A DNA stretch of 64,000 nt from assembly GCA_030142905.1 (NCBI GenBank), contig JASJOG010000003.1:5611501-5675500 (forward strand), given 5' to 3'. Shown piece after piece: positions 22,747-33,600 of the stretch. Within the stretch, counting starts at the first letter, position 1. Each line of letters starts with the position of its first letter. A program made the translations under genes and the position numbers. Source of the stretch: Heliopora coerulea. Taxonomy: Eukaryota > Cnidaria > Anthozoa > Scleralcyonacea > Helioporidae. The notes under the pieces were generated by a model. It was given only the letters and a program-made list of their open reading frames with translations, was not told where the DNA came from and did not search any database.

Positions 22747-25688
22747 TGAACGTTTTGGTTTACAAAATACAAAGAGGGCTCAATATCGCACAGATAGAGC
22801 AAATAGAATCATATCACTTACTTCAAAAAGTCACTACAGTCTGTTTCATCTTGAGAAAGAATCTTCAGGTGACTTGAAGATTCTTTCTCAAGATATGTAT
22901 ATAAGGAGGTTTTTGATAATTTATATATATATATATATATAATATATTTTTTATATTTATATATATATTTATATATATATTTATATATATATATATATAT
23001 AAATATATATATAATAGCAAGACAAGATAGATGTTTATGAAGTAACCCAAGTTTACCTTGTCTTGCTATTGTAATTCTCTCTACTCTGGTATTGAGAACT
23101 CTTCGTACAATTTTTCATAAAATCTCACTTATCTAAATATATATATATATATATATGTATTTATAAAATTTATTAAGGATTCATGAGGAAAAGACAGAAG
23201 AAAATCATATGCTTGTTGGATCTATATATGTGATAAAGATACATGTGCCTTTATATGTGAAGAAGTTCAATTTTTTTGGCTTACAAAAGATAAATTTCCA
23301 AACTTTCTTTGTGAATTAGGATATTAAGAGGTGAATTTCATAAGACATTTAAAAGACAGTTTGTGCTTTATCTGGTCTAAAACACTTGGCTATCACCTTG
23401 TGTTTTAAATCCCAATAAAGCACTCCTGCTTGGTTTTTAAATATTACATATATATATATTTCCAAAATTCATTAAGAATTCATGAGGAAAATATAAAATA
23501 AAACCATGTGTCAGGTCCTTATATGTGATAAAGACACAGTCATGTGCCTTTATACTTGATAAAGAAGTTAATTTTTTTCAGTTTACAAAAAATAAATTTC
23601 CAAACTTTCTTCATGAATTAATTAGCATATTAGCAGGTTCATATTAGAAGACATCTAAAAAACTTGCAATACTAGCTTTTCTCAGATCTAAAACACTTGG
23701 AACAAACACTTAATCTTTCAACTTTGTAACATAAAATGCACTAAAATGGTTTCTGATAGAGTGCTTGTGTTCATTTCAATATACCAACAATAATGATGAG
23801 TTGTTGTCACAGAAGGCAATCAGTCACATTAAGCATTTCCTTGAATCATGTGATATGTGTGAATAGATGTCAAGAACAAGATTATTAAAGTGATGCAAGG
23901 TCGGTAAGTACATATAACATACATGTTTGAGCATTACTGTATGTATTTAATTTCTTGAAAATTCTCTACATGAACTGTTTGTCATTTGCTCAGGACAAAT
24001 TTATAGATACTACTCCATTATAAAGAATGTAGCTCAGTAATACATGCATCTTTTACATAGCTGCCCAGATTTGAGAGCTAGGTGTGGGACTGCTGAAGGC
24101 ATAGCAAACACATTTGCGGTGAAGCCATGAACTTGCTGCGAAGTTTTGTAAGCCCAATGAGTACATTTTCTGTGATTTCTGGAAAGATTTCTGGAAAGAT
24201 TTCTGGAAAGATTTCTGTCTGACATATGCACATTTTTGAAGACAAATTGCTTGTTAGTTTAATATGGTCCATACAGATCATGAGTTAAAGCTTTCAGAAA
24301 TACCATTTTAATCTCTGGCAATTGTTTTATATATGTTTAAGAATTACTGCACTATAGCTCTGTCTGAGCTCAACTGCTACGTGGGGGGTCAGCAAGGTTT
24401 TATAAAATGTGACTCAGATCTTAAGTTAACTGCTGTTTTAATTTACTGTGACAAGTGTCCCTGGTTGTACTTCCACATTGCAGATTTGGCCATTTTCAAA
24501 AGATTTTTTGTTGGTTTTTGGAAGGCCTGGTACAACTTTTGCCGAGAGATTTTATACATTGATCGGGGAGTAGCTTGTGAAGAAGATTTTGTTTGCACTT
24601 CACAAGGATCTCTTACATTGAGATTTACAATTCTAATATCACAAAGAGCTCGACAAGCAAATCAATGGAGGCATGTGATCAACTAAACTGGGCATGTGAG
24701 CATGAGAATTAACACTGAGGTGTGCGTCACACCCAAGGCATGAGACATGGTAGATCTGCTTTTAGCTGTCATACATAATGGCATAGAGTACACAAAACAA
24801 AGATGGTGGATGATATACATTTGTGTTGTAACTCCATTGCTTCAAGCAATGTCCTTATTTATTTCTATAAAAGTTAATGATTAATACCAGAAAAAGAAAT
24901 GTGGTAAGTAACAGTTAATCAATGGTCACGAGTATGATAAAGGATTTATCATCACAAGTGAAGCTTAACAGGCACAAAGGGCCATAGGCTCCAAGTGGCA
25001 GTTCAAGCTTCACAAGCAATGTTAAATCCATTATCACATGAGTAAATGTTGATTAACCACCTTATCTCATGACTCACTCATAATGAAATTGTTTTTGTTT
25101 GCTTTTTTCCCATTTTAAGGTCAAAGAGATGTAGGTTGTTAGAAGTTAAGATATTCACTTGTTATCATGTGACAAGCTGTTTGTCTCATTGTTTTCAAAA
25201 GAGAGCAGTGTAATAAATGGTAATCACACTCTTCTGAAAGGTTATCACACTCTTGAATACTAATGAGTTGAACAAAGGATTTAACCCTACTGTTGAAACA
25301 ATGAATTTTGGGTGTGTCAAGAGATTTTTTCCGACGTCACGGTAAGCTCACACCTGAGTTCCGCTGGCTCTAAATGCTTTGGCTGTACCTTTGTTATATC
25401 ACCTTGAATTTGAAGTACCCCTGGTAACGGAGCCATCGCTTGTAAATCAACTGCAACAATTTTTGTTTTCTTTTCTCTGTCAGTAAGCTCCTCTCTTATT
25501 AATTTTCTGCTGAGCACTTGGCTCCAGCTACCCGGAGCAGCACATAAATCTACAACTCGGTTAACTCCTTCAAGTAAATTGAAGCTTTCGTCCAACTGAA
25601 GCAGCTTGAATGCACTTCTGGCCCTCCATCCCTCCTCCTTTGCTCGTCGGTAATAAATATCCCGTTTGTCCTTGGAAGTGCGTCCCAT
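14125..25688 (-). CDS. FTSJ1: FTSJ1: tRNA 2'-O-ribose methyltransferase (partial gene, two exons seen)
   Basis: Coding exons 25688-25389 and 14513-14125 join in phase 0 to give the first 229 codons of an FtsJ/RrmJ-family enzyme. It uses S-adenosylmethionine to methylate the ribose of anticodon-loop positions 32 and 34 of some tRNAs (Trm7 in yeast, with THADA and WDR6 type partners; known from the family). Visible features are the [10 protein letters not shown] start, the SAM motif [12 protein letters not shown], and K28, D122 (VVCDGAPD), K162 and E197, which fit the Lys-Asp-Lys-Glu catalytic set. The human protein is about 329 residues, so a C-terminal part of roughly 100 residues is expected in further exons. 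I did not find them, and the transposon block left of 14.1 kb may push them beyond the window. Confidence 0.95.
14810..14972 (-). repeat. tRNA-derived SINE, minus-strand copy
   Basis: Minus-strand 14965-14895 folds like a tRNA: acceptor GACTCGA/TCGAGTC, D-arm GCTC...GAGC, T-arm GCGGG-TTCAAAT-CCCGC with box B GGTTCAAATCC. The anticodon arm does not close as a normal 5-bp stem and position 33 is not U, so it is a SINE head rather than a working tRNA gene. The tail runs to about 14810 (AACCTACACTG, GATAACTTCAC). A mirrored copy lies at 15187-15346. Confidence 0.75.
15187..15346 (+). repeat. tRNA-derived SINE, plus-strand copy (inverted partner)
   Basis: AGCTCAACAGGTAGAGCGGC and GGTATCCCGAAGGTGCGAG repeat the head of the 14810-14972 copy in opposite orientation. 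The tail CAGTGTAGGTTAATTGTG, GTTATCATGAAACTTTGG also matches. The acceptor 5' strand has diverged. The pair is spaced by about 215 bp inside the FTSJ1 intron and could form a long hairpin in the pre-mRNA. Confidence 0.72.
16096..16394. mobile_element. PLE-tail insertion as inverted repeat with 16-bp TSD
   Basis: Direct repeats ATGTAGTAGTACTATA flank it (16080-16095 and 16395-16410). The left arm (about 16128-16242) and right arm (about 16268-16386) are near mirror images. Each contains CTGAAGATGACCGCTGC, GTCGAAACGTCAG and AAGACTACACTAACCTGG or the complement. The long open frames on both strands here come from the palindrome. The 16-bp TSD indicates target-primed reverse transcription, so this is a short PLE 3' end inserted together with an inverted copy. 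Confidence 0.78.
16604..16784 (-). repeat. BEL/Pao 3' LTR
   Basis: 181 bp with TG...CA ends, the downstream LTR for this minus-strand element. The adjoining internal sequence CTGCCCGGGGTTGATC is the complement of a purine-rich tract. Confidence 0.9.
16824..19130 (-). pseudogene. BEL/Pao RNase H, integrase and DUF5641 region (long open frame)
   Basis: An uninterrupted frame of over 740 codons. RNase H carries [28 protein letters not shown] and NPADLPSRG, giving all acidic residues. Integrase follows. Its zinc domain has one His replaced ([12 protein letters not shown]; family usually H at the second D position) and [10 protein letters not shown]. The core keeps [17 protein letters not shown] and [10 protein letters not shown] (D,D,E). 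The C-terminal domain has [11 protein letters not shown] 4-bp ATGA overlap joins it to the upstream frame after the shift near 19110-19130. Integrase may be intact apart from the zinc ligand. Confidence 0.88.
19046..20002 (-). pseudogene. BEL/Pao pol: protease end and RT remnants with RT core deleted
   Basis: The gag frame continues after the 20005-20003 stop, meets TGA at 19927-19925, then reads 19831-19046. It contains [12 protein letters not shown] and the linker EVTLPWKED, then [11 protein letters not shown]. At about 19535-19550 it jumps to a Ser/Glu-rich segment and [10 protein letters not shown], the post-RT thumb region, then [12 protein letters not shown]. The fingers/palm with F-D-x-S and Y-V-D-D are absent, about 1 kb compared with full BEL/Pao pol. 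A frameshift near 19110-19130 moves the reading frame to the RNase H part. Confidence 0.85.
20003..21796 (-). pseudogene. BEL/Pao gag-protease region with in-frame stops
   Basis: From ATG 21796 one frame runs through gag with only two interruptions: TAG at 21715-21713 (codon 28) and TAA at 21391-21389. Features are an N-terminal capsid-like region ([36 protein letters not shown]) and zinc knuckles ([27 protein letters not shown], with CX2CX4HX4C spacing; [13 protein letters not shown]). A retropepsin segment follows in which the expected D-[ST]-G reads D-N-D ([13 protein letters not shown]). A third stop, TAA, lies at 20005-20003, after LILADEY. Product: nucleocapsid and protease; the protease is probably inactive. 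Confidence 0.85.
21856..22037 (-). repeat. BEL/Pao 5' LTR and adjacent primer-binding site
   Basis: 182 bp, identical to the other LTR except for one extra G (CGTCGGG for CGTCGG). Directly next to it on the minus strand is TGGCGCCCAACGTGGGG, a primer-binding site complementary to a tRNA 3' end; which tRNA is not determined. The gag ATG follows at 21796. Confidence 0.9.
22194..25180. other. FTSJ1 intron: microsatellites and unclassified sequence
   Basis: No exon is supported. (TACA)n and (TA)n runs lie at about 22676-22745, 22920-23012 and 23138-23157. Two similar AT-rich segments around 23150-23450 and 23450-23700 share TTCATGAGGAAAA, GATAAAGA and ATAAATTTCCAAACTTTCTT, so they look like a diverged tandem duplication. 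The open frame 24333-24686 has no recognisable domain. Confidence 0.5.
24173..24216. repeat. 12-bp minisatellite
   Basis: GATTTCTGGAAA repeats about three and a half times in a row, which makes the short minus-strand frames there repetitive. Confidence 0.75.
25194..25325. repeat. Dispersed repeat, copy 1
   Basis: AAATGGTAATCACACTCTTC, GAAAGGTTATCACACTC, CTAATGAGTTGAACAAAGG and CTGTTGAAACAATGAATT correspond in order to the stretch at 56605-56735, at roughly three-quarters identity by eye. Family not recognised. It lies just inside the first FTSJ1 intron. Confidence 0.6.
25389..25688 (-). CDS. FTSJ1: FTSJ1 first coding exon
   Basis: ATG at 25688-25686 opens 100 codons, and the start fits the conserved N-terminus of the family exactly. 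The exon ends ACAAAG before a GTACAG donor (intron begins at 25388), in phase 0 after GDITK. The open frame continues 23 codons into the intron, but those residues are not family-like. The exon holds the SAM-binding loop and K28. Confidence 0.93.
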
Positions 25689-26501
25689 GATTATTTTGAA
25701 ACAAGGTTCATTTAAAGTCAGGTTGACAGAAAGACAAAATGGCTTGTAAAACAGCTCTCACATGCTGTTCTATTCTCTTCTCCTTGACGTATTTGTGAGT
25801 CTGTGTCTGACCAGAGTAAATAATCAACCAGCGGCAGCTCTGGTGTTTGTGTCCTCGCGCATGTCGCCTTGCTCATCTCATTAATTCAAACGCTGCAACG
25901 TTCCTGGCAAGCGTCTTCTGGTGAATATCCACAGGCATGTTTTTATGTGAACTGAAACTTAAATATTTTAACCATCAGAGTGTTTTGTAGTCTTGGTATT
26001 ATCAAATTAAGGTTGCAGAGGCAAAGAAATAGACTAGAAAAAATATTTGGTAAGTATTTTCTATCGAAATTCATATCCGCTCAAGTTTTCACATTCTTTT
26101 TTTCAATCATGCTAAGATTAGAAGGATTTTAGTGTAGTCAAATCCATTCCATGGACTTAAAGTTCCTCCTGGAAGTTTTCAGTAAATTGTGGAGTAAATT
26201 ATTATGTTTTTAGCTAACCAAGTAAGTACGCATTGACAGATCGAAACAGCCGATTTCAATACATCATCTGAAAACGATCGCATGATTATGTGCGATGAAG
26301 AGAGAGTGTAGAAAAAACAAAACCTCGAGCACTTTCTGGAGATAAAAAACAAGAAGTAAAACAACTGCAACAACACCCAACATGATGGAGATAACTGTAT
26401 CGATCGTTCCCAGCAACATCGCCTCCACATCTCTGCGTTAGGAGAACTCATTGACTAAATAAATATTTTTAAAGATAGAGGATGCGCGGTCAGGTTTATA
26501 C
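25689..26501. promoter_or_regulatory. Upstream region of FTSJ1, no element identified
   Basis: This is the 5' side of FTSJ1 and must hold its promoter and 5' UTR, but no TATA box or other clear motif stands out. No coding sequence is supported. The gene to the right is divergent, with its ATG at 30599. Confidence 0.35.
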
Positions 26502-26652
26502 ATGATATAAAGAGTCGTTCTCTGACCTGGAATTATTTTATTTTCGAGCTTCCGACTGTCTGGCTACAGTCTTCAACAGGAAGACTGTAGCCAGACAGTC
26601 GAAAGCTCGAAAATAAAATAATTCCAGGTCAGAGAACGACTCTTTATATCAT
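26502..26652. repeat. 151-bp PLE-tail palindrome
   Basis: ATGATATAAAGAGTCGTTCT... is mirrored by ...AGAACGACTCTTTATATCAT with a centre near 26576 (AACAG loop). Each arm holds the tail GGTCAGAGAACG also seen after the PLE GIY-YIG gene at 2747-3425, and a hammerhead-like core (GAAGACTGT, ACAGTCGAAAGC). Only a few bases differ between arms. Confidence 0.8.
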
Positions 26653-26979
26653 AAATAAATATTGATAAAATAATATATAAGAATTGTAGTCTTACGATGA
26701 TCTACATGAAATCGAGAATTTACTCAAGAAACTGGCGTTGTTATTTGTCTAAATAGATAATTCACACTATATTTGGTATGATTCTTATCCTGTTTTTGCT
26801 GACATCATTTAACAGAGTCTACCTATAGTTTCGTCCTTCGGAAAACGAAAAAACTCTTTTAAAGCTTTTTTTTCGTTGTTTGAAACAACCAGGCACAAAT
26901 CCCTAGCCCACCCATACTTCCTTTGTCGTAGGGTCGATAAGGTAAAGTAATTTTTTTTGTATTTTTACCATGTTAGGAA

Positions 26980-27145
26980 CAGGGCCGCCGAGAGACAAAT
27001 TGAGGCCCGGGGCATAACGGTCGGGTAGAGGCCCCCACCCCGGACCATTGGAGCATTGACTACGAGCATTGGGGGCCCCTGAATATCTGAGGCCCTGGGG
27101 CAAATTACCCCCTCTGCCCCCCCCCCCCCCCTCTCGGCGGCCCTG
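26980..27145. mobile_element. 166-bp hAT-type MITE with 8-bp TSD
   Basis: GTTAGGAA at 26972-26979 and 27146-27153 flanks inverted ends CAGGGCCGCCGAGAG / CTCTCGGCGGCCCTG. The interior is GC-rich with a long C run before the right end. Non-coding, so it depends on a hAT transposase supplied elsewhere. The open frame 26903-27103 is a by-product. Confidence 0.88.
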
Positions 27146-27584
27146 GTTAGGAATTAAACTTTGCCGTGTTTACGTTTAATCGAAAAAAGTCGCAGGAAGG
27201 GTCAAAAGTCAAACCCACTGATCTGAAAAATAGGACTGGATCGCGCAACCCAGGGGTTGGAGTGCGGGAGAAAATGAAGCCCGCGAAATTCAATCTGCGC
27301 CATATTGGAGTGACCACTTTCTCGGTAATGTTGTTGTAAGGCTATTATGAAAATGAGGAAACTCGTACGTAGGGCTGTAGTAAACGAAGAAAAAATGTGA
27401 AAGGAAACGACAACATATCCCAAAGTGGTAGTGAGGGATCTGACGATGAAGAATCCAGGTTAAAAAGAAAATTTTCACGGACATTTCACTGGTAATGCAG
27501 TGTTGTACTATTATCATCACCTAGCAAAATTTCATGTGCGTGCGAGTAGCTGGTACGTTGAGCAGGGCAGAAAGACAAACAAAC

Positions 27585-28968
27585 ATGCTGACAGATTTCA
27601 CTGCCGAGTTGAAAGACGTAATAACATCCAAATTAAGGGAGATTGTTTCTAGTGTTCATAGTGCTGATAATTTCGACATAGCAGAAGAGCTTCAAGAAAT
27701 TTAGAAGCTTGTCATTGTCTTAGACTCCTTGACAAGAATGCCAGAAGAAATATTCAATTTGTTGAGCAGTGCATGGTCAATTTTAGAGTGCTCGGGGATG
27801 AACATCAGAGAAAATGCTGTTTTCACTGGATAACCAGGTAGACCAAAGTATGCAGTTAGCAAGGAACAGCTCGCAATGCTTGTAAAAGCCAGGTTTAGTA
27901 TACGTTCAATTTCAGAGCTACTTCATCTGAGTTCATGGACTGTAAAACGACAAATGCAAGAATACGGTCTTTCAGTGCATTCCCTTTACACAGAAATACC
28001 AGATAATCAGATGACATAGTGAGAGCAACTAAAAGAACAAATCCAAAATGTGGATTAAAATGATGATGGGACACCATGGCTCAAGGGGTATATTCATCAT
28101 CAGATATCATATGAGAGCTCTTTCATGAGTTGATCCCCAGGGAGTGACTACTTGATGGTGCATGGCAATTAAATGATATATATACAATGGAACAAGGCCA
28201 CTTGGACTCTGGCATTTTGATGGCAATCATAAACTTGTCAAATGGTGTTTTGTTGTTAATGGGTGTGAGGATGGCTTCACACCTGTGTATTTACCCAAGC
28301 AATGCTAACAATGAAGCTGCCACAGTGTTCCAAAATTTCATAAAAGCAGTATAAAACTGGGGATTGCCCTCCAGAACCAGATGTGATTTTGTTAGGGAAC
28401 TGAAAACGTGGATGTTGTCAAGAATAAGTTAAACACTTGTGGTCCAGGTAAGGGGTCAGCTCTTGTGGGTAAGAGCATGCACAATCAACAAATTGAGTGC
28501 CTCTGGTGGGATGTATTTAAGGATGTTTTAAACAATTGCCACAATCTGTTTTCATTAATGGAGGATCTGAATATCTTGGACTATTAAGCAGAGAATGACT
28601 TATGATGCTTACATTATGCATTCCTTCATCACATAAACCATTGTTTGGATGAATGGTCTGCTGCCTGGTTGAGACATCCCATGTCCACAGCAAACAACTA
28701 TACACCCCTTCAGCTTTGTGTCCAAAGTTCATTGATGACATCTGAAGAAGGTACCAATCCTACTGAAGTAACTGACAAGTATGGTATTGACTGGGATGGA
28801 CCTATCCCACTTGATGACAGTTCATTAGACATTCCACCAACTAGTCCTGCTTTAACAAGTGAACAACTTACACAGTTTAAGGAAAGAACTATGGCACTTC
28901 AAGAATCAACATTAACAGAAGACAAACTTAAACTTTACAAACTGGCTAAAAAATATCTTCACCCTTAG
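27585..28968 (+). pseudogene. DDE/integrase-core transposase-like gene, broken
   Basis: ATG at 27585 starts a helix-turn-helix-like N-terminus (ARFSIRSISELLHLSSWTVK). A catalytic-core remnant follows, with LWHFDGNHKLVKWCFVVNG near 28205, then a frame-shifted TRCD, NVDVVKNKLNTCGPG, HNQQIECLWWDVF and HHINHCLDEW, ending at a stop at 28968. This DGNHKL...HNQ.IE.LW arrangement is that of the integrase-core proteins often predicted in cnidarian genomes. Stops (for example after AEELQEI and NQMT) and at least two shifts disable it. The clean 28645-28968 frame is only its 3' end. Confidence 0.65.
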
Positions 28969-30047
28969 TTAAATGTCAAATTCATGGCACCCCTCTGAAT
29001 GAGCTACTTTTCTCACAAACCAAAATGCAACATCAGTTAGAACAAGGTGGTTGGTTGCTTTTATTGTGTATATTTGAATTGAACTTGTACAATTCGTTTT
29101 ATAGATCAACAGCAAAACAGTTTCAGCACAACTCTAAACACAACTGCATTGAAAAATTAAAATTACTTCATATAACTAAACCTTTAAACACCTTTAAATG
29201 GCAAGTGTTATCAAAGCAAAATTTGCCTCAAATACCATCAATATCTATTTTAATGGTATATTTCTTTAAAAATTGCTAAAGCAATGGCATTAAAACATTA
29301 TATTACAAATATGTGCAAAGTACAAAGATTTTTTACCAAATGTAATTCTTATCCTGAGAAACATTTTCCTATTTCAAATGACTGTGTAGAGCAGTTCATT
29401 TAAAGGTTCATCAAAGTTTAAAAATCCAAATATCAATGAAGCAAGCATAACTGAAACAGCCACCTGTGAATTGTGGCAAAACTGTTAATAAATTGCTTTA
29501 GCATACTGGAGACCAGTTTAACAAATTACATGTCATAGTACAACCCAGGAATCTTCAATTGGCAGCTTGCTGTCTAGATGTGGCCCATGAAACCTTCTTG
29601 AATCTATTAAAATTTTGTGGCTTGGGAACGCCAAACAACCACAGCCTTCTCCATCCATAAAACCGGGCAGTGTAAAAGGAAAAATCTCTGGCCTCCACAG
29701 TACGTAGACAATGCAGTAGATCTCGAAGTGCAGTACACGCCACCAACACGATCACTCGTCGCTCAATAGTCGATTATTTATCACGGGAAAATTAGTAATT
29801 TTAAAGAAAATCGGACAATTTTAAAGGCTGTTGTCTCTCATTGGCATGTCTTCATTTAAAATTTGACAATTATACGCCAAGAACCTACACGCGTTGAAAG
29901 TTCTCCTCCAATTTCTTCGATGTAACCTACACAAAATATACGGCGCACCTTGAAAAGTGGTCACTCCAATATGGCCGCCACGGCGGACTTCCGGCTTCAC
30001 TTTTTGAACAATGGTTGCGCGATCCAGTCCTATTTTTCAGATCAGTG
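28969..30047. other. 3' part of the DNA transposon
   Basis: AT-rich, with frames at 29025-29279 and 29555-29755 that show no known domain. The right TIR region (29955-30047) includes ATATGGCCGCC. Confidence 0.5.
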
Positions 30048-30055
30048 GTCAAACC

Positions 30056-30598
30056 TGCCGGGGAAACTTGCCAGGAATATGGCGGCAGGCGCATGCGCAG
30101 ATAAATTAATGACAAATTTTCACCAGTGATTTTCACGCGAGTTGGACTTCTGGTTGATTATTTTCTCTGTGCTGTGTGCTACAGGTGGGATGTGACCCTC
30201 CAATAATTAGGTGGTTCCTTCGTACGCCTCTGAATTAGGCATGAACAACCCAAAAATGCGAAGAAACTTTAAAATTAGTCTAATTGGCAAACGCTTTATG
30301 TCGCCCCCCGGTGACAGCAAACCTAAATTTGACCCCCACCAAAACACACGGTCTGCTTAGTGAGCTTCCTTTGATTTCGCCATATGTCATGCTGTTTTCG
30401 TCCAATTAAACTTGATTTTTGCTAGTGATGGTGACGTGTGGTGAGTACTGTTAAGAGTTGAGCAACAACTGGTAGAACGCAGGCGTATGTTCGACATCCG
30501 GCTTCAACAAAGACAACACTTCCTCCTCGGAGACGATTTAGTAGTTGTATGCTATGTTTGTTGTTTAACGCATGAAATAACTTCTAACGACCATCCTT
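30056..30598. promoter_or_regulatory. Upstream region of the GAB-like gene
   Basis: This is the 5' flank and presumed 5' UTR of the plus-strand gene starting at 30599. The transposon right end is only 550 bp from the ATG, so its TIR could lie in or near the promoter. No core promoter motif is evident. Confidence 0.35.
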
Positions 30599-30679
30599 AT
30601 GGACAACACATATCCTCTTCATCAAGGATATCTGGTTAAATCTCCACCAGATACTCGATATACTGGTAGAATTAAAAGT
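30599..30679 (+). CDS. GAB-like exon 1 (PH domain start)
   Basis: ATG at 30599 opens 27 codons ending RIKS, followed by donor GTGAGT at 30680. HQGYLVKSPP matches the first beta strand of GAB PH domains. The phase-0 junction to TGGCGAAAAAGATGG of exon 2 restores the W-R-K-R-W motif. Confidence 0.85.
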
Positions 30680-33600
30680 GTGAGTAATGCTTAAATTCCT
30701 ATAATTAGTGTTGTAATTGCTGGGGAGTGGAGTGTACTGATTTTCGGACGCCAAAACCCGAGAATGATGAGAACTATGCCTTCACGTATTGCTGTTTGTA
30801 AAGTTCTTTTGACTAAACGTTAATTCAGTCATAACCGTACTTAAGGAGACTCGGCCAACTTCCTTTTTTTTTAATATATTTCTCAAAGGATATCCTTCTT
30901 TCAAACCTTTGTGGGTTACTCAATACCGACTATTCTACGAATTTAGCTTTTGTGAATCAGTCTTTGGTACTTTAGACAAGGTCTTTACTGTTGACCTTTT
31001 GAATTGGTGTAGAGCATGTTTTCGGAGTCTTCTGTGACTGAAATATCGATTACGTGCAATTTAGGCACACTCGTCGTTCCAGTTGGCCTCCATTTTGATG
31101 TTGTTGAAAATCATTCTACTTATAAAGAGACAATTTTTTTTTATTTGTTTTACTCCCAACGTACTGTTAGAGTTTGGGGATCGAGGAAATTATTGTACTA
31201 GCGAATATTTGGCCGTTGTGACGTTTGATCTGTTCCTATTTAAAGCCCTAAACCGTAGTGCATGAGTTTCAGGACATGAATACAGGACGTTTTTAACTAT
31301 TATTGTTAGAAATATGATAGATAGGATACAAATGATGTTAACAATTTTTCACTTATTGTATATGGTGTCAATTTTTGGTACAAGTGAATTTGTGATGAAT
31401 GCCTGGAAATTTGGTTGCAAGTGATAATTTTTTTAACCAAAACACCATTATGATATAAGTTAGTTATTCATAAACCAGTTGATTTTAGCCTCCTCAGAGC
31501 TAAACCTGGCAACTTGTTGCATACAGAAAAGTTAGCAACAGCTCTTCTCATTTTGTCTGGATACACCTGATTTTGAGAGACATCACTTGAAATTGCAAGT
31601 GGTCAAAAGAATTTTCTTATATACATTCATTACCTCTTATAGACATTGCTCATTATCAGTTCATGTATATTTGTAAGTTTACATTATTACAAATAATAAT
31701 CTTTAAAACTTGCTTATTCAGTCATGGAAATACAGATGTGATGACAAACTTCCAATTGCCAGAAGGCTTGCAGTTTGACCAATTTCTTATAAATTGAAAA
31801 CATATTAATCCTACAGCTGGGAGAACATTGTAAAATATAGGCTAAAAGTCAGTAGATCAAATTGTTATTTAACAATAACTCTACTGAAGTTTCAAAAGTA
31901 CACAGATATTTATTAGCTGATGTCATGAACAGATAAACTGTTTAACAAAATTAATGCATGCCTTGTGTCCTAGCTCTAGCTCACCTAATGAATCAACTGT
32001 ACCTAAACACCTATGTACTCAAAACATCTTTTCAGGATTACTTTTCTCAACCACAGGTTTTTTAATTCTATTTTGTTAATCAGAATATGAACAAAGAGTG
32101 ATATTTTTCCTTTGTCAGAGGTGTATTTAGGAGGAGCCACACCAGATGTGTACCCTGTTTTGATTTGTTGCCATGTGACTTTTTGTTTACTAACAAAACA
32201 CTAACATTAAATGTCAGCCACCAAGAAGATTGATGATTATTTTCAAAGAGAACTGATCAGAACAAACGGCAAAAGAAAGAAAGAGTGAGTAGAAGGATTT
32301 CAAATTGAAAAAACTTGGTAAATGTTTTAAATTATTGTCACCAGTTTTTAATATTTTGTCAATCTTTTTTTTGTGTGTGGAATATTTTACAATTTACATT
32401 TCCAAAATGACATTTTGCCAGTAACCAACCAAACCAGACATCATAGCACTGAAGCAACAATTAGTCGTTGACTGATTGATCTAACAAACACTTTTTAGTT
32501 GAGTTCAGCAAATACTTCAATTTGACATTGGCATAGAAGAGGTGTTGGTTTGTGATGTTCATGGTTAGGTGATCATGATGGTGGGATAAAAATTCTTCCA
32601 CTGAAACCTCCATATAGGGACATGAATCTTTAAAACATCTTGCACCATAATTTCTCAAATTTTTACATCTACTCCTGTTTGTATTCATGCATAAACTAAT
32701 TTTAAAGTTATATTTGGGATATAAACAACCAGCTAATTTTGTTTTCATTATAAGTCTTGAATTGGTGAGCTATTGGCATCTGATCTGTTGGAGGTCTGAG
32801 TCATGGTATCAGTAATTAGTGAAAGTGCTGTTGGTTTAATTTTGGGAATCAAGAGTGAATGAAGTAATAATCTGGAAGTCAAAAACACCAAGTAGAGGCC
32901 CACAATATCTTTCTGCCTTCACAAAAACATTGAAATTATTAAAGAAGATGCTGACATTCAATGCAATTTTCCATGAAAAATTTTCCTTTATTTTTCAATA
33001 CCATTTGACATCTTTTAATTTAGATTTTTAAAAGGAATCAATGCATTTTAATTAATTTACCATACATGTCAAACATGTGATAAACTTAAATTTTCATTGA
33101 AATGTTAACTGGGAGATGTTATGTGGCACATTATGAGCTATTTAATACTTAAAGTTGTTTCTTCTACTCAAGAACCCATACTAACCATTGAACAATAAAC
33201 CCTTCCCATTACTTTTTTTCAATTAGAGCCATTATAGTCAAGCCAGGAAATTAACAACTAGTCACTGACATTGTCTAGAGCAAATTTATTTTTAAGATTT
33301 TGACCACCACAAAGTCTATTGTGTCAGTCACTTTGTCTGACACACTCAATTTTCTGTTCAAAATATCCTCTTCTTCCCAAATCTCAAGTCTAATTGGTGA
33401 AAAATATTTATTTGTAGTCATTATTAATTAATGACTATAAATTATTGAAATTTATGCACCTGAAATATGGCAGTTTTTCTAATCCTCATAAGGTTGCTGT
33501 ATTTTCATAGCTTTTGACAATAAAATGTTCACCGTAAACCTTTTTTATGCCTGAACTTTTTATGGGCCATTGTGCTCCTGAGCCTGGGGGAGTGTATAGA

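Larger units (their letters stand above)
27216..30047. mobile_element. 2.8-kb DNA transposon relic, CACTGATCTG ends, 8-bp TSD
   Basis: Perfect 8-bp repeats GTCAAACC (27208-27215, 30048-30055) flank TIRs that begin CACTGATCTGAAAAATAGGA on both strands and continue with GGATCGCGCAACC. Weaker mirrored similarity extends about 110 bp, to CCATATTGGAGTGACCACTT. The single gene inside is a DDE-integrase-like pseudogene (27585-28968). The superfamily is not certain: 8-bp TSDs occur in hAT and several others, but the gene is not a hAT transposase. It lies between the divergent FTSJ1 and GAB-like genes. Confidence 0.82.

Noticed and set aside
24333..24686. 117-residue plus-strand protein in the FTSJ1 intron
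   Set aside because: No recognisable domain, no start context, inside an intron of repeats.
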